Shown: one piece after another, positions 1-12,250 of the stretch | Layout of the letters: each line of letters opens with the position of its first letter | How positions within the stretch are numbered: position 1 is the first letter of the stretch | Origin: Megalobrama amblycephala | Taxonomy: Eukaryota; Chordata; Actinopteri; Cypriniformes; Xenocyprididae | NCBI RefSeq assembly: GCF_018812025.1 | Contig: NC_063054.1 | Location: forward strand, 37,514,896-37,578,895 | Reading direction: 5' to 3' | DNA: 64,000 nt | The notes under the pieces: model-generated | The model's input: the letters and a program-made list of their open reading frames with translations, nothing else | Told to the model about the DNA's origin: nothing | Databases searched by the model: none | Position numbers and translations under genes: made by a program

Positions 1-165
1 AGGTTATACATGTATGTTTCCAGCTGAAAATGATAGTTTTATAGATCACTTATTCAATAAATATTAACTGTAGATAAGGACCGTTTAATGCTGTGCAAAC
101 AAAGCAATCAAGCACATCAGATCCTGTTAGAAAAATATACAAACGCTTTTAACCTTTCAACAATA

Positions 166-317
166 CACTAAAAATGCTGGGTTGTTTCAACCCAAATTTG
201 GGTCAAAAATGGACAAACCCAACCATTGGGTTACATTTTTAAATACAATTTTTAACCCAACGGTTGAGTTTGTCAATATTTGACCCAAATTTGGGTTGAC
301 CCAAACATTTTAGAGTG
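166..317. mobile_element. Short fold-back MITE (CTGGGTT type)
   Basis: The two halves are inverted copies of each other. Both ends read CACT(C)TAAAA(A)TG inward, followed by blocks of GGGTT and AACCCAAATTTGGGTC. No coding capacity is seen. A longer relative lies at 1725-2118. The structure is visible in the sequence; the MITE class is inferred. Confidence 0.7.
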
Positions 318-379
318 CATGCATAAAATTGAAAAGTTAAAAAGCAGCTTTAAAAATGTAAACTAAGTACAAAATTATA

Positions 380-713
380 TATACATCATATATATTAAAA
401 TATGATATATTTTAAAAATATATATTGAAATGAAATTACATGTATAATTAAAATATAATATTTACTATATTATAATAAAAAAATATATATATATAATAAA
501 TAAATAAAAATAAAAATAAAATATATATATATATAAATATAAAATATTTAAAGTATAATATATATATATATATATTTTTTTTTGCATATTTTTATTTTAT
601 GCATAAAATTAAAAAGCAGCTTTAAAAATGTAAAATACATTTTAAAAATATATACTGAAATTATTGAAATGAAATTACATGTATAATTAAAATATAATAT
701 TTACTATATTATA

Positions 714-751
<38 letters not shown>

Positions 752-960
752 TAAAGTATATAATTATATTATTATGATTATTATTATTATATAATATTTC
801 TGCATAAAATTAAAAAGCAGCTTTAAAAATGTAAAACAAATACAAAATTATATATGTTATACATTAAAATATATTAAATATTATATATTTTATATATTGA
901 ATAATTAAAATGTATTTAAATATTTCATATATTTTATATTATAATATATATTACATTTTT
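380..960. repeat. AT-rich low-complexity tract with degenerate tandem copies
   Basis: This is almost pure A/T with several (TA)n runs. A segment beginning near 'gcataaaatt' and containing 'aaaagcagctttaaaaatgtaaa' recurs around 321, 602 and 803, so the tract grew by local duplication of a unit of roughly 200-280 bp. No gene is seen. Confidence 0.7.
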
Positions 961-1009
961 AAAGCATAGCCTATTGTTGAAAATGAAAGTTTTTTAATGC
1001 ATTATTTAT

Positions 1010-1250
1010 GATACAGTTCAGTATAATACATTCTTAAATAAATTATTAAAATAAACCATCTTAAAATATATATTTTTTATTTGGTTTTAATTTTATCTGG
1101 TGCATTATTTTGCATTCATATCTTGACTAGGCGTTCTAAATTCTAAAATATGTGATACAAAGTCGAAACCAAATGGAATGTTTTGGTGCAAAACATTCAA
1201 CAAATAAAATTAGGCAAGTAAACAAATAGAAACCAGACACTTCTGAACGA
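1010..1250 (+). repeat. Left arm of a large inverted repeat (partner 3030-3310)
   Basis: Read forward, this segment aligns with the reverse complement of 3030-3310. Shared landmarks include TTTTATCTGGTGCATTATTTT, a shared AAATGGAATGTT block, and AAGTAAACAAATAGAAACCAG. By eye the arms are about three quarters identical. A MITE and minisatellite A lie between them. Confidence 0.7.
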
Positions 1251-1724
1251 GCTGAGATGCGTCTCATTTGAATGGAGAATATGCACTGAATGCACAACAG
1301 AGTCGTTATTCATGTTTATGACCAGTAGCTGCCAAATGACTCATGAACTTCTGCGCAGCGCTCGGATACGGCAGCCATTGACTTTCCCACAGGATCCTGC
1401 AATTACTGAGTATGTAGATTTACAGGAAGCTTTGCACGACAAGTGTGAGTCTGAAAGTGACCTGTAAACTCGTGCAGAAATGAAAACAAAGGAGCTACAC
1501 AGTATCAGCAGGGATTGTGTTACCGAAGAGGCCGATCCACCTGCAGCAGAGGCCTACATTTACACAAGCACACTTCAGAAACTCCCAGCTTTATATACTC
1601 TCGTTCTGGAAGATATGAGCGCCTTTGATGTGCTTATATAATCTTTGAACCTCTGCTGATTTATGATACCGTTTCACTTCAACAGATGTACTTCACATAG
1701 GTTTTACTCCATCGCTGTTTTTAT

Positions 1725-2118
1725 TAAAATGCTGGGTTAAAAAACAACCCTAGTTGGGTTAAATATGGACAAACTTAGCGGTTGAGTTAAACGTTTGACC
1801 AACCTGCTGGTCAGTTTTATATAACTCAACTTTTGTTTAAAAATGACTTTATGTCTGGCTTAAAATGAACCCAAAATAGGTTGGAAATTAAAAATCAGAC
1901 ACATAATTACTAGAGGCAACAATAATAATCAGAAGGTGAACATTTTATTAATAAGCAATTTAATAAATGTTTACTATTTAGTTATAAAAACTTATTAAAT
2001 AAATGTTACCTATTTTAGGTTCATTTCAAGCGAGCAATATAGTAATTTTCAAACAATAGTTGAGTTAAATAAAACTAGCCAGCAGGTTTACAATTAACCC
2101 AGCCGCTTTAACCCAATT
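1725..2118. mobile_element. Fold-back MITE with long inverted arms
   Basis: The left end (AAAATGCTGGGTTAAAAAAC) and right end (GTTAATTGTAAACC read on the other strand) begin arms of roughly 150 bp. Both arms share the landmarks CCTGCTGG, AGTTTTAT, AACTCAACT, TTGTTT and AAATGAACC. It has no ORF of note. The right end runs directly into minisatellite A at about 2125. The family type, common in cyprinid genomes, is recalled and was not searched. Confidence 0.7.
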
Positions 2119-2124
2119 GCGAGG

Positions 2125-2955
2125 TATTAACTCGGAATTACGGGGGGAGAAACTCGGAACTGCGAGGAAAAAAGTCAGAATTGTGAGATCTAAACTCGGA
2201 ATTGTGAGAAAAAAGTCAGAATTGTGAGATATAAACTCGGAATTGTGAGACATAAACTCGGAATTGTGAGATATAAACTCGGAATTGTGGGATATAAACT
2301 CGGAATTGTGGGATATAAACTCGGAATTGTGAGAAAAAAGTCGGAATTGTGAGATATAAACTCGGAATTATGAGATATAAACTCGGAATTGCGAGAAAAA
2401 AGTCGGAATTGTGAGATATAAACTCGGAATTGTGAGATATAAACTCGGAATTGCGAGAAAAAAGTCGGAATTATGAGATATAAACTCAGAATAGTGAGAC
2501 AGAAACTTGTAATTTTGAAAAAAAAAAAAGTCGGTATTTTTAGATATAAACTCGGAATTGTGAGAAAAAAGTCGGAATTGTGGGATACTCGGAATAGTGA
2601 GATAGAAACTTGTAATTTTGAGAAAAAAGTCGGAATTATGAGATATAAACTCAGAATAGTGAGACAGAAACTTGTAATTTTGAAAAAAAAAAGTCGGAAT
2701 TTTTGAGATATAAACTCGGAATTGTGAGAAAAAAGTCGGAATTGTGGGATATAAACTCGGAATAGTGAGATAGAAACTTGGAATTTTGAGAAAAAAGTCG
2801 GAATTATGAGATATAAACTCAGAATAGTGAGACAGAAACTTGTAATTTTGAAAAAAAAGTCGGAATTTTGAGATAGAAACTTGGAATTTTGAGAAAAAAG
2901 TCGGAATTGTGAGATATAAACTCAAAACTGTAAGATATAAACTCGGATATAAACT
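2125..2955. repeat. Minisatellite A, about 20-bp units (CGGAATTGTGAGA type)
   Basis: Degenerate tandem units of 18-21 bp alternate between 'ctcggaattgtgagatataa' and 'gtcggaattgtgagaaaaaa' forms. Open frames on the minus strand (for example 2368-2925) are only the low-complexity translation of the repeat and are not genes. It lies between the inverted arms at 1010-1250 and 3030-3310. Confidence 0.9.
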
Positions 2956-3029
2956 TGCATTATTATTTTTTAAAATTATTTTGAATGATCTACCATTTTG
3001 TATTAGATTTAATTTTTCTTAAATAGCCC

Positions 3030-3310
3030 ATGTCTGAAGACTGAATACTAACATTTTTCTGGTTTCTATTTGTTTCTATTCTATTCTATTTGTTTACTCG
3101 CCTAAGTTTTTGCTCCAGAACATTCCATTTTGTTTCAACTTTGAATCACATGTTTTAGAAGAACTCAGAACACCTACTCAAGATATTAATGTAAAATAAT
3201 GCACCAGATAAAATTAATTCAAATAAAAAATATTTGAATATGGTTTATTTTAATAAATTATGTGTACTTTTGAAGCATTTATTTTATTCTGTATAAACTG
3301 AAAACTTTCG
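3030..3310 (-). repeat. Right arm of a large inverted repeat (partner 1010-1250)
   Basis: The reverse complement aligns with 1010-1250. Together the two arms bracket about 1.8 kb that holds a MITE and minisatellite A. This suggests one composite fold-back element, though an inverted duplication by another route is not excluded. Confidence 0.65.
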
Positions 3311-3489
3311 CAAACAAAAACAAATTAGACACTTTTTGCCTATAGTGCATGTTAATGCAAACGTTTAATCTAATTTTATTTGTGATGTAGGTGAAATAAT
3401 AATAACACGTTCATATTAAACGCACGAACCTGCAGTGTTAAAAAGTGTATAAAAAGCCAAAAAAACGCAAGTAACAGGTGTTTACTCAC

Positions 3490-3686
3490 ACTTGCCCCGC
3501 GCTCATAGAGGCTCTGGAGAAGCTTTGGTTGTATCCCTCCACGTACTCCTGAGTGAAGCCATTATTCCCCCGCTGCACCACCACCACCTCACTGCGCGCG
3601 TACGGAGCCGCGGCGTTGAGCTCGCTGCGCGACCCGGAGCGGCGTCCCATCATGTTGAGCCCGCGCTGCGACCCGTACATGCTCAT
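3490..3686 (-). CDS. dsp: Probable desmoplakin, first coding exon (partial gene)
   Basis: On the minus strand an ATG at 3686 opens 197 coding bases ending at a GTGAGT donor (3489-3484), so the exon ends in phase 2. The translation starts MSMYGSQRGLN and continues with a serine/arginine/glycine-rich head containing YARSEV and EGYNQ. Human desmoplakin has a similar short head (S-GS-R..N..GR near the start, a YEV motif, then DGY.Q) and, as I recall, its first coding exon also ends in phase 2 after about 57 residues. The protein is a desmosomal plaque component linking cadherin-catenin complexes to intermediate filaments. The plakin domain and coiled coil are not in the window; the remaining exons should lie at coordinates below 1. 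Human DSP is on the same chromosome arm as SLC22A23, PSMG4 and BPHL, which supports the call. The similarity is short, so another gene with a low-complexity head is possible. Confidence 0.6.
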
Positions 3687-3890
3687 GACTGCGCCCGAGC
3701 TTCACTTAAAATGGCGGAGTTTTAAAAGTGAACCTGAGGTCAGATGCGCAGCTCCAGATGAAGCAGCCGTGAAGAGCCTCCGAGCGCAACTCCACTAGGA
3801 AGAGCCGCAGTTCACTGATCCGAAGTCACTCCCACAGACCTCCATCTGAACACACCCTCACGCGCCTGGAGGCGTCTCTCTGTGCACTGT
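3687..3890 (-). promoter_or_regulatory. GC-rich 5' UTR/promoter candidate of the dsp-like gene
   Basis: Base composition rises sharply from about 3480 to 3880 with many CpGs, against an AT-rich background on both sides. It sits directly upstream of the ATG at 3686. No clear TATA box or transcription start can be placed by eye. Confidence 0.4.
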
Positions 3891-4611
3891 TGAGGGAAGT
3901 TCACAATTACATTCAGCATTATGACATGTTAAAAAACTATTTTAAACAACATACTTGTTGCCAATTATCGCGCATGCAGATTTATGTCCTCCGAGAGCAT
4001 ATGTGTAGGCTACTTTCAGAAATGCATTTGCATGATGATTTAAATGCATTAAAAGCATTGATATATATTTTTTCCATCCCCATGTCCGTTTAGGTGCAAC
4101 TGAATTTCAGTTTTTCATTGTAGTAACTTGAAATGTACTGTGCACAAAATGTTTTAAAACATTTTCCCTTGATGTATTTACATATGAAAATTGAATGCTC
4201 ATGAAATTAAAAGTCCAAGCTGAGATCATTCACATGTGTTTGCCATCACTGATGGTTCTGGGTCTACAGGAAAGACGAGTCTTTCTCCTAAAAACCCCTG
4301 AAGACATTTCTGTCATTACGCTTCTCCAAGCTTCAATCGCCCTTGGCACCTGATTATAGAAACGGTGCACTGGTATGTCAGAAATCAAACAGGTTGACAC
4401 AGGACACGATTATAATGCATGCACATTAAACTCCAACTATCAATGCATGCCATCATTTCTGAAATGATTAGAGTGCAGTTTTAGTTGTGTGTATGGGTGG
4501 GGTGTGTTGTGGCTTTCGACTTTCTCCTGAACTCAGAGGTCGTTGCTGCAGTAAATGCAGAATCTCTGTGTGCTGTTTTAGGGTCTTTCCTCATGCACAC
4601 TCCTCTTTTTC

Positions 4612-6012
4612 TCACATTTCTGACTTTTTTCCCCCCTCCAAATTCTGAGTTTGCATTTCACAATTTAGAATTTGTTTTGGAATTCTGAGTTCACATCTTG
4701 CAATTCTGACCTTTTTTCTCACAATTGTGAGTTTATATCTTACAATTCAGAATTTTATAAAAGTCTGAATTGTGAGAAATAAACTTTTGACTTTTTAAAT
4801 AAACTTTTATATCTTGACATTCTAATTGGAGTTCTGACTTTTTCAGACTTGGGGAAAAAAGTCAGAATTGTGAGTAAAAAGTCGGAATTGTGAGATATAA
4901 ACTTGGAATTGTGAGAAAAAAGTCAGAATTGTGAGATATAAACTTGGAATTGCAAGAAAAAAGGTCAGAATTGGGAGATATAAACTTGCAATTGGGAGAA
5001 ATAAACTTGGAATTGGGAGAAATATACTTGGAATTGGGAGAAAAAAAGTCGGAATTGGGAGATATAAACTTGCAATTGTGAGAAAAAAGTCGGAATTGTG
5101 AGATATAAACTTGCAATTGTGAGAAATAAACTTGGAATTGGGAAAAATAAACTTGGAATTGGGAGAAAAAAAGTCGGAATTGGGAGATATAAACTTGCAA
5201 TTGTGAGAAAAAAGTCAGAATTGTGAGATATAAACTCGGAATTGTGAGGAAAAAGTTGGAATTGTGAGAAATAAACTTGGAATTGTGAAAAAAAAGTCAG
5301 AATTGTGAGATATAAACTTGCAATTGTGAGTAAAAAGTCGGAATTGTGAGAAATAAACTTGGAATTGTGAGAAAAAAGTCAGAATTGTGAGATACAAACT
5401 CGGAATTGTGAGTAAAAAGTCGGAATTGTGAGAAATAAACTTGGAATTGTGAGAAAAAAGTCAGAATTGTGAGATATAAACTTGCAATTGTGAGTAAAAA
5501 GTCGGAATTGTGATAAATAAACTTGGAATTGTGAGAAAAAAGTCAGAATTGGGAGATATAAACTTGCAATTGTGAGTAAAAAGTCGGAATTGTGAGAAAT
5601 AAACTTGGAATTGCAAGAAAAAAGGTCAGAATTGTGAGATATAAACTTGCAATTGTGAGAAATAAACTTGGAATTGTGAGAAAAAAAGTCGGAATTGGGA
5701 GATATAAACTTGGAATTGTGAGAAAAAAGTCAGAATTGTGAGATATAAACTTGAAATTGCGAGAAAAAGTCTGAATTGTGAGATATAAACCAGCAATTGT
5801 GAAAAAAAAAGTTCGGAATTGTGAGATATAAACTTGGAATTGTGAGAAAAAAGTAGGAATTGTTAGAATCTCGGAATTGTGAGATAAACTTTCAACTTTT
5901 TAATAAACTTTTATATCTTGCAATTCTAAGATTATTTCTTGGAATTCTGAATTTTTCTCAGAATTGCACGGAAAAAAGTCAGAATTGTGAGATATAAACT
6001 TAAAATTGGGCG
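4612..6012. repeat. Minisatellite B (GGAATTGTGAGA type) with an inverted left edge
   Basis: This is the same unit family as minisatellite A, with 'cttggaattgtgagaaaaaagtcagaattgtgagatataaa' as the typical double unit. From about 4615 to 4745 the motif runs in the opposite orientation ('gacttttttctcacaattgtgag'), then switches. Around 5890-5960 another inverted stretch appears. Open frames at 4862-5200 and 5215-5397 (minus) are repeat translations. Confidence 0.9.
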
Positions 6013-7887
6013 AATAAAAGGGATAAAATGTCGCAACTACCTTTTTTACGGACATGTTTTAAATGATTTTCTTTCTTAATGCATGCTCCTTGTCTTAGTG
6101 TGCAAGCTTCAACAGTGCATGTTATTCCCAAGAAGAAAAGGATTGCTTAGGTAATCAAAATATAATAACTTCGCCTCTGAAACTCAAAATGCATCACATT
6201 ACTGAAGTAAAATGTGTTCTGGACGCCGTTTCACATTGTCTTTAATAATGCCATCAGAACGCTGGTGTTTCTGTGGGTGTGAATGGCGTGTTAGCTCAGC
6301 CATGCAGTCGCAGTATTTCACACCAGGACGTGTGAATGAGCGCATCTGACCGCGCATACGGTCACTCTCTCTGTGACAGGAGAGAGAGAGAGAGAGAGTT
6401 TCTGCCTGTCAGATTCAATCGGTTAATCAATGCTCTGGGCACATTTCTGAGGTTTTTACTGCATGTCTCAGCCTGACACACATTCCATCTCAGCAAACCT
6501 CTGACTGTCATCAAACATATAATCAGAAGCATTTGTAAAAACACTTTCTCACCAAGAAATACACATCATTATTGCATAAGATAGAAAGCTGCAACTGGGA
6601 TTTCTTCAACTTTTCAACTGCTTCTCCTAGTGAGCAATGACTTTACTGAAATCTCCTGCTTTTCAGATGTTTCTACTGGCTAAAAACCCAGTCTTCTCTA
6701 CACTCTTAGAAGAAAAGGTTCTACATAGAACCTATAACAGTTCCTTCATATACAGTACAGAACTTTTTAAGGGTTCCATCATGAGATGGACGAGGCGTAG
6801 TTGATATTTTACACTCTCTGACTGTACCAACACACATTTAGAGGTATATGTTTTTTTCAGATGTCACTCTAATTTTCCCAGAGCGGCAGAAATGAGGCTA
6901 TCTTTCACACACACTTACACATGCAAACATGTTCAGTCTTTTTTCCGTGTTGCCTCTAGCGAGGGTGGAGATGATCAGAACACGGCCTAACAGACGCACT
7001 TTCCTTTAAAATACACAAACATACCGACATGCTGCAACTCTGCTGATTTTGGTTCACATACAGTGAATTTCAGAAAACCTGTTGAGAAAATATCCGGGTC
7101 ATATTTCACCGCAAAACCAAAAGAAAACAATTATATTTTGCAAAAAAATAAAAGAAGCTAAATCTCATTACTGCAATGCAATAAATAATATTTATATTTT
7201 TAATATTTAATATTTGTTGCCTAAAATGCCTTTAAATGAAACTAATGCAAATTATTCCATAAGTTAGGAAGAAACATGCTTAATTAGGATTACAATAATG
7301 ACAAAATGAAAAAATTTCCTTCATGCAAAGTACGTTTCTTTTGATTTTGAGGTGAAATATGACCCAAACATGTTTCTGTGAGTTGCATGTTATTATGTAG
7401 CTGTTGGGCATGAGACTTACTGCTGTCATCATCTCAACAATTATATGACTAACAAACTGCCCTACGAGAAATTTTTAATCAGTGATGCTTGTTATAAATC
7501 CCTTCTATTGAGATGAGTAAACTCATGATGAGTCTCGACAGGGTTATAATGACTCAAGACGCAAGCATGTCTTCATGTCATTTACTGTTTTTAGTAACGT
7601 TATTTAAATTTCAAATAATTTAGTCTTCATTAAAAACCCACATAACAGATTAGGCGTCTTTTCTCAAAACATTATGCAATGGTATTGTGTTCATGTCCTC
7701 TGTATCACAACCAGAGATGTGTAATACCTGAGAGAGGCTGTTTGTTTTCATCTCAATTCTTCATCCCATTCATCTCAATGGCAGATTCTCAGACAGTGCA
7801 GGATGTTCATGTTCATTATGTGACAGATCACTCATCATAGGCAGCAATATAAGTGCAATCTGTCACAATAAAACCTGTCAACAATAA
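6013..7887. other. Intergenic, no gene seen; MITE remnant and small microsatellite
   Basis: No ORF with recognisable protein features was found. There is an (AG)n run at 6380-6400. A fragment at about 6700-6785 (CACTCTTAGAAGAAAAGGTTC and following) resembles the end of a common fish MITE with paired GGTTCTACATAGAACC halves. The rest is unremarkable AT-rich sequence. Confidence 0.5.
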
Positions 7888-10235
7888 AAGACTGAATTGT
7901 GAGATAGAGCACGGAATTGCGAGAAAAACTTCGGAATTGTGAGATATAAATTCGGAATTGCGAGAAAAAATTCGGAATTGTAAGAAAAAAGTTGGAATTG
8001 TGAGATAAAGCTTGGAATTGCAAGAAAAAACTCGGAATTGTGAGGTAAAGCTTGGAATTGCAAGAAAAAAGTCGGAATTTTCAGATATAAATTTGGAATT
8101 GTGAGAAAAAAGTTGAAATTGTGAGATATAAATTTGGAATTGCGAGAAAAAAAGTTGGAATTGTGAGATAAAGCTTGGAATTGAGAGACAAAAGTCGAAA
8201 TTGTGAGGTATAAATTCAGAATTGCGGGGAAAAAAGTTGGAATTGTGGGATATAAACTCGGAATTGTGAGAAAAAAATTCGGAATTGTGAGATATACATT
8301 CGGAATTGCAAGAAAAAAGCCAGAATTGTGAGAAAAAAATGTTGGAGAAAAAAGTCGGAATTGTGAGATATAAACTCGGAATTGTGAGAAAAAATGTTGG
8401 AGAAAAAAGTCAGAATTGTGAGATAAACTCAGAATTGCAAGAAAAAAAGTTTGAATTGTGAGATAAAGCTTGGAATTGCGAGACAAATGTCGGAATTGTG
8501 AGATATAAATTCGAAATTGCGAGAAAAAAGTTGGAATTGTGAGAAAAAAGTTGGAATTGTGAGATAAAGCTTGGAATTGCAAGAAAAAACTCGGAATTGT
8601 GAGAAAAAAGTTGCAATTGTGAGATAGAAATTCAGAATTGCGAGAAAAAAAGTTGGAATTGTGAGATAAAGCTTGGAATTGCGAGACAAATGTCGGAATC
8701 GTGAGGTATAAATTCGGAATTGCGGGGAAAAAAGTCGGAATTGTGAGATATAAACTCGAACTGTGAGAAAAAAATGTTGGAGAAAAAGTCAGAAATGTGA
8801 GATACACTCAGAATTTCAAGGAAAAAAGTTGGAATTGTGAGATAAAGCTTGGAATTGCAAGAAAAAAGTCAGAATTTTCAGATATAAATTTGGAATTGTG
8901 AGAAAAAAGTTGAAATTGTGAGATATAAATTTGGAATTGCGAGAAAAAAAGTCGGAATTGTGAGATAAAGCTTGGAATTGCGAGACAAAAGTCGGAATTG
9001 TGAGGTATAAATTTGGAATTGCGGGGAAAAAAGTTGGAATTGTGAGATATAAACTAGGAATTGTGAGAAAAAATTCGGAATTGTGAGATATACATTCGGA
9101 ATTGCAAGAAAAAAGCTAGAATTGTGAGATATAAACCTGAATTGTGAGAAAAAAATGTTGGCGAGAAAAGTCAGAATTGTGAGATAAACTCAGAATTGCA
9201 AGAAAAAAAGTTTGAATTGTGAGATAAAGCTTGGAATTGCGAGACAAATGTTGGAATTGTGAGATATAAATTCGAAATTGCGAGAAAAAAGTCTGAATTG
9301 TGAGAAAAAAGTTGGAATTGTGAGATAAAGCTTGGAATTGCGAGACAAATGTCGGAATTGTGAGGTATAAATTCGGAATTGCTAGAAAAAAGTCGGAATT
9401 GTGAGAAAAAAGTCAGAATTGTGAGATAAAGCTTGGAATTGCGAGACAAATGTCGGAATTGTGAGATACACTCAGAATTTCAAGGAAAAAAGTTGGAATT
9501 GTGAGATAAAGCTTGGAATTGCAAGAAAAAAAGTCGGAATTTTCAGATATAAATTTGGAATTGTGAGAAAAAAGTTGAAATTGTGAGATATAAATTTGGA
9601 ATTGCGAGAAAAAAAGTCAGAATTGTGAGATAAAGGTTGGAATTGCGAGACAAAAGTCGGAATTGTGAGGTATAAATTTGGAATTGCGGGGGAAAAAAGT
9701 TGGAATTGTGAGATATAAACTCGGAATTGTGAGAAAAAATTCGGAATTGTGAGATATACATTCGGAATTGCAAGAAAAAAGCCAGAATTGTGAGATATAA
9801 ACCTGAATTGTGAGAAAAAAATGTTGGAGAAAAAAGTTGGAATTGTGAGATATAAACTCGGAATTGTGAGAAAAAATGTTGGAGAAAAAAGTCAGAATTG
9901 TGAGATAAACTCAGAATTGCAAGAAAAAAATTTGAATTGTGAGATAAAGCTTGGAATTGCGAGACAAATGTCGGAATTGTGAGGTATAAATTCGGAATTG
10001 CGGGGAAAAAAGTCGGAATTGTGAGATATAAACTCGAACTGTGAGAAAAAAATGTTGGAGAAAAAAGTAAGAATTGTGAGATACACTCAGAATTGCAAGA
10101 AAAAAAGTTGGAATTGTGAGATAAAGCTTGGAATTGCAAGAAAAAAGTCGGAATTTTCAGATATAAATTTGGAATTGTGAGAAAAAGTTGAAATTGTGAG
10201 ATTAGATAGATCGGAATTGTGAAAAATTATAAGAT
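7888..10235. repeat. Minisatellite C (GGAATTGTGAGA type) with higher-order units
   Basis: Units of about 18-20 bp are arranged into larger blocks. The block 'aaagcttggaattgcaagaaaaaagtc.gaattttcagatataaattt' recurs near 8046, 8845, 9508 and 10120, giving higher-order periods of roughly 0.6-0.8 kb. Minus-strand open frames of up to 309 codons are low-complexity translations (SQF/HNS repeats) and are rejected as genes. Confidence 0.9.
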
Positions 10236-10546
10236 ATAAACTATGATGAACTTTTGTGATGCACTTCAAGTGTTGAATACTGTATATTAATCCTATTAAA
10301 GCTAAAGAAGTTTTTAAGTCAAGAGCAGATTTGAGCAGTTTTTGTTGTTGTTGTTGTTCTTTATTCAGCATTAATGGCACAAGGTATTCAGCTACTGTCA
10401 CTTTAAGACCAAATGCATGGATCAGACATGCACCAAACTTTTTCTCCCAACTTTTTAAGTTTATTAAGACTTTTTATTTGAACTTAGTTAAGACTGTTTA
10501 CGAGGATACTCACCAAAACAGGCATTTTGTGTATTTGTCCGTTTAA

Positions 10547-11540
10547 AGGTGCCCTAGAATCAAAAATTGAATTTACCTTGGCATAGTTGAATGACAAGAG
10601 TTCAGTACATAGAAATGATATACAGTGAGTCTCAAACTCCATTGTTTCCTCCTTCTTATGTAAATCTCATTTGTTTAAAAGACCTCCGAAAAACAGGCGA
10701 ATCTCAACATAACACCAACTGTTACATGACAGTCAGGATCATTAATATGTACGCCCCCAATATTTGCATATGCCAGCTCATGTTCAAGGCATTAGACAAG
10801 GGCAGCCAGTATTAACGTCTGGATCTGTGCACAGCTGAATCATCAGACTAGGTAAGCAAGCAAGAACAACAGCGAAAAATGGCAGATGGAGCGATAATAA
10901 CTGACATGATCCATGATAACATGATATTTTTAGTGATATTTGTAAATTGTCTTTCTAAATGTTTCGTTAGCATGTTGCTAATGTACTGTTAAATGTGGTT
11001 AAAGTTACCATCGTTTCTTACTGTATTCACGGAGACAAGAGCCGTCGCTATTTTCATTTTTAAACACTTACAGTCTGTATAATTCATAAACACAACTTCA
11101 TTCTTTATAAATCTCTCCAACAGTGTGTAATGTTAGCTTTAGCCACGGAGCACCATCAAACTCATTCAGAATCAGCACTATCAAACTCATTCAGAATCAA
11201 ATGTAAACATCCAAATAAATACTATACTCACATGATCCGACGCATGCATTCAGTATGCATGACGAACACTTTGTAAAGATCCATTTGAGGGTTATATTAG
11301 CTGTGTGAACTTTGTAAATGCACTGTATTATAGTCGAGAGCTCGCAGGGGACAGGGAGCATGTGATTTAAAGGGGCCGCAGCCTGAATCGGTGCATAGTT
11401 AATGATGCACCAAAATAGGCAGTTAAAAAAATTAATAAAAAAAAAATCTATGGGGTATTTTGAGCTGAAACTTCACAGACACATTCAGGGGACACCTTAG
11501 ACTTGTATTACATCTTGTGAAAACTGGTTCAAGGGCAACT
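10547..11540. mobile_element. TTAA-flanked non-autonomous DNA element
   Basis: The ends are inverted: the left reads AGGTGCCCTAGAA, and the right read on the other strand gives AGTTGCCCTTGAA. Both are flanked by TTAA (10543-10546 and 11541-11544), a target duplication typical of piggyBac-like and other TTAA-specific elements. Length is 994 bp with no transposase. I recall this as a frequent fish repeat but have not searched it. Confidence 0.7.
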
Positions 11541-11544
11541 TTAA

Positions 11545-12154
11545 GTGCGATAAGACATGAAAGAGAACACAGTTCAGTAATGCCACACTATCTGAAGCCT
11601 GATCGATGCGTCCACAAGTTCGCTTGGGTGCACGCAACAAAAATGATATCATTACATTGGTGTAGAGTTACATTCAAGCTATTTTAAGTCATGAAGAATT
11701 TTTTTCACAGGAAAAAACGTTTAAATATGTAATTTTGGTGATCAAAGATGAGTTTTAAAAGATAAAATTATTGACTACAGGGGGACTTTAATTATTTATA
11801 AACTCTGACTATCTATCATTTTCATAAAAGAGTTACATCAACGTTTTCTAAAACACATGGAAATATCTGTTAAATATGTCTAGACTGGCATATACTGTTT
11901 TAGGAGACAATGCCAGAGTGTCTGATCTAAAATGCAAATAGGCACAATCGAAACTGGCATATTTGGCAACTCACTACAATCACACGCCCTTACAATGGTT
12001 CACACCAAACAAATGAGCGACATGGAAAGCACCTGCGTCACTTACTGAAAATCAAATGCTCAGCAAAACAGACATATAAAGAAAAGAAGAGGCTATTTTA
12101 ATGATTTCTAAGTATAATTTGTTTTGTTTGATAATTGCTAAATACTACTACTTG
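11545..12154. other. Intergenic, nothing identified
   Basis: AT-rich sequence with no supported ORF, RNA gene or obvious tandem repeat. Confidence 0.4.
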
Positions 12155-12250
12155 CTCATACAGGTTCATTCAAAAGTAATGTTCCCTATCCTGAACGTAT
12201 GCATAACCAAGAAAAAAACATATTAGAACACGTTTTTGTTAGCTGGGCAG
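12155..12250. mobile_element. Solo right end of a CCCAGCTAACA-type MITE
   Basis: The tail 'aacatattagaacacgtttttgttagctgggc' matches the right end of the element at 30910-33620 (AACATATTTTTGTTAGCTGGG). A clear left end was not found, so this looks like a truncated copy. Confidence 0.5.

Noticed and set aside
2065..2925. Minus-strand ORFs of 62 and 185 codons rich in SQF, HNS and LTIP
   Set aside because: Low-complexity translation of minisatellite A. The same text appears in arrays B and C.
3492..3798. Two plus-strand ORFs of 77 and 81 codons
   Set aside because: Antisense shadows of the dsp-like exon and its GC-rich upstream region.
7835..10139. Minus-strand ORFs up to 309 codons
   Set aside because: Translations of minisatellite C. 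No start context, domain or splice support.
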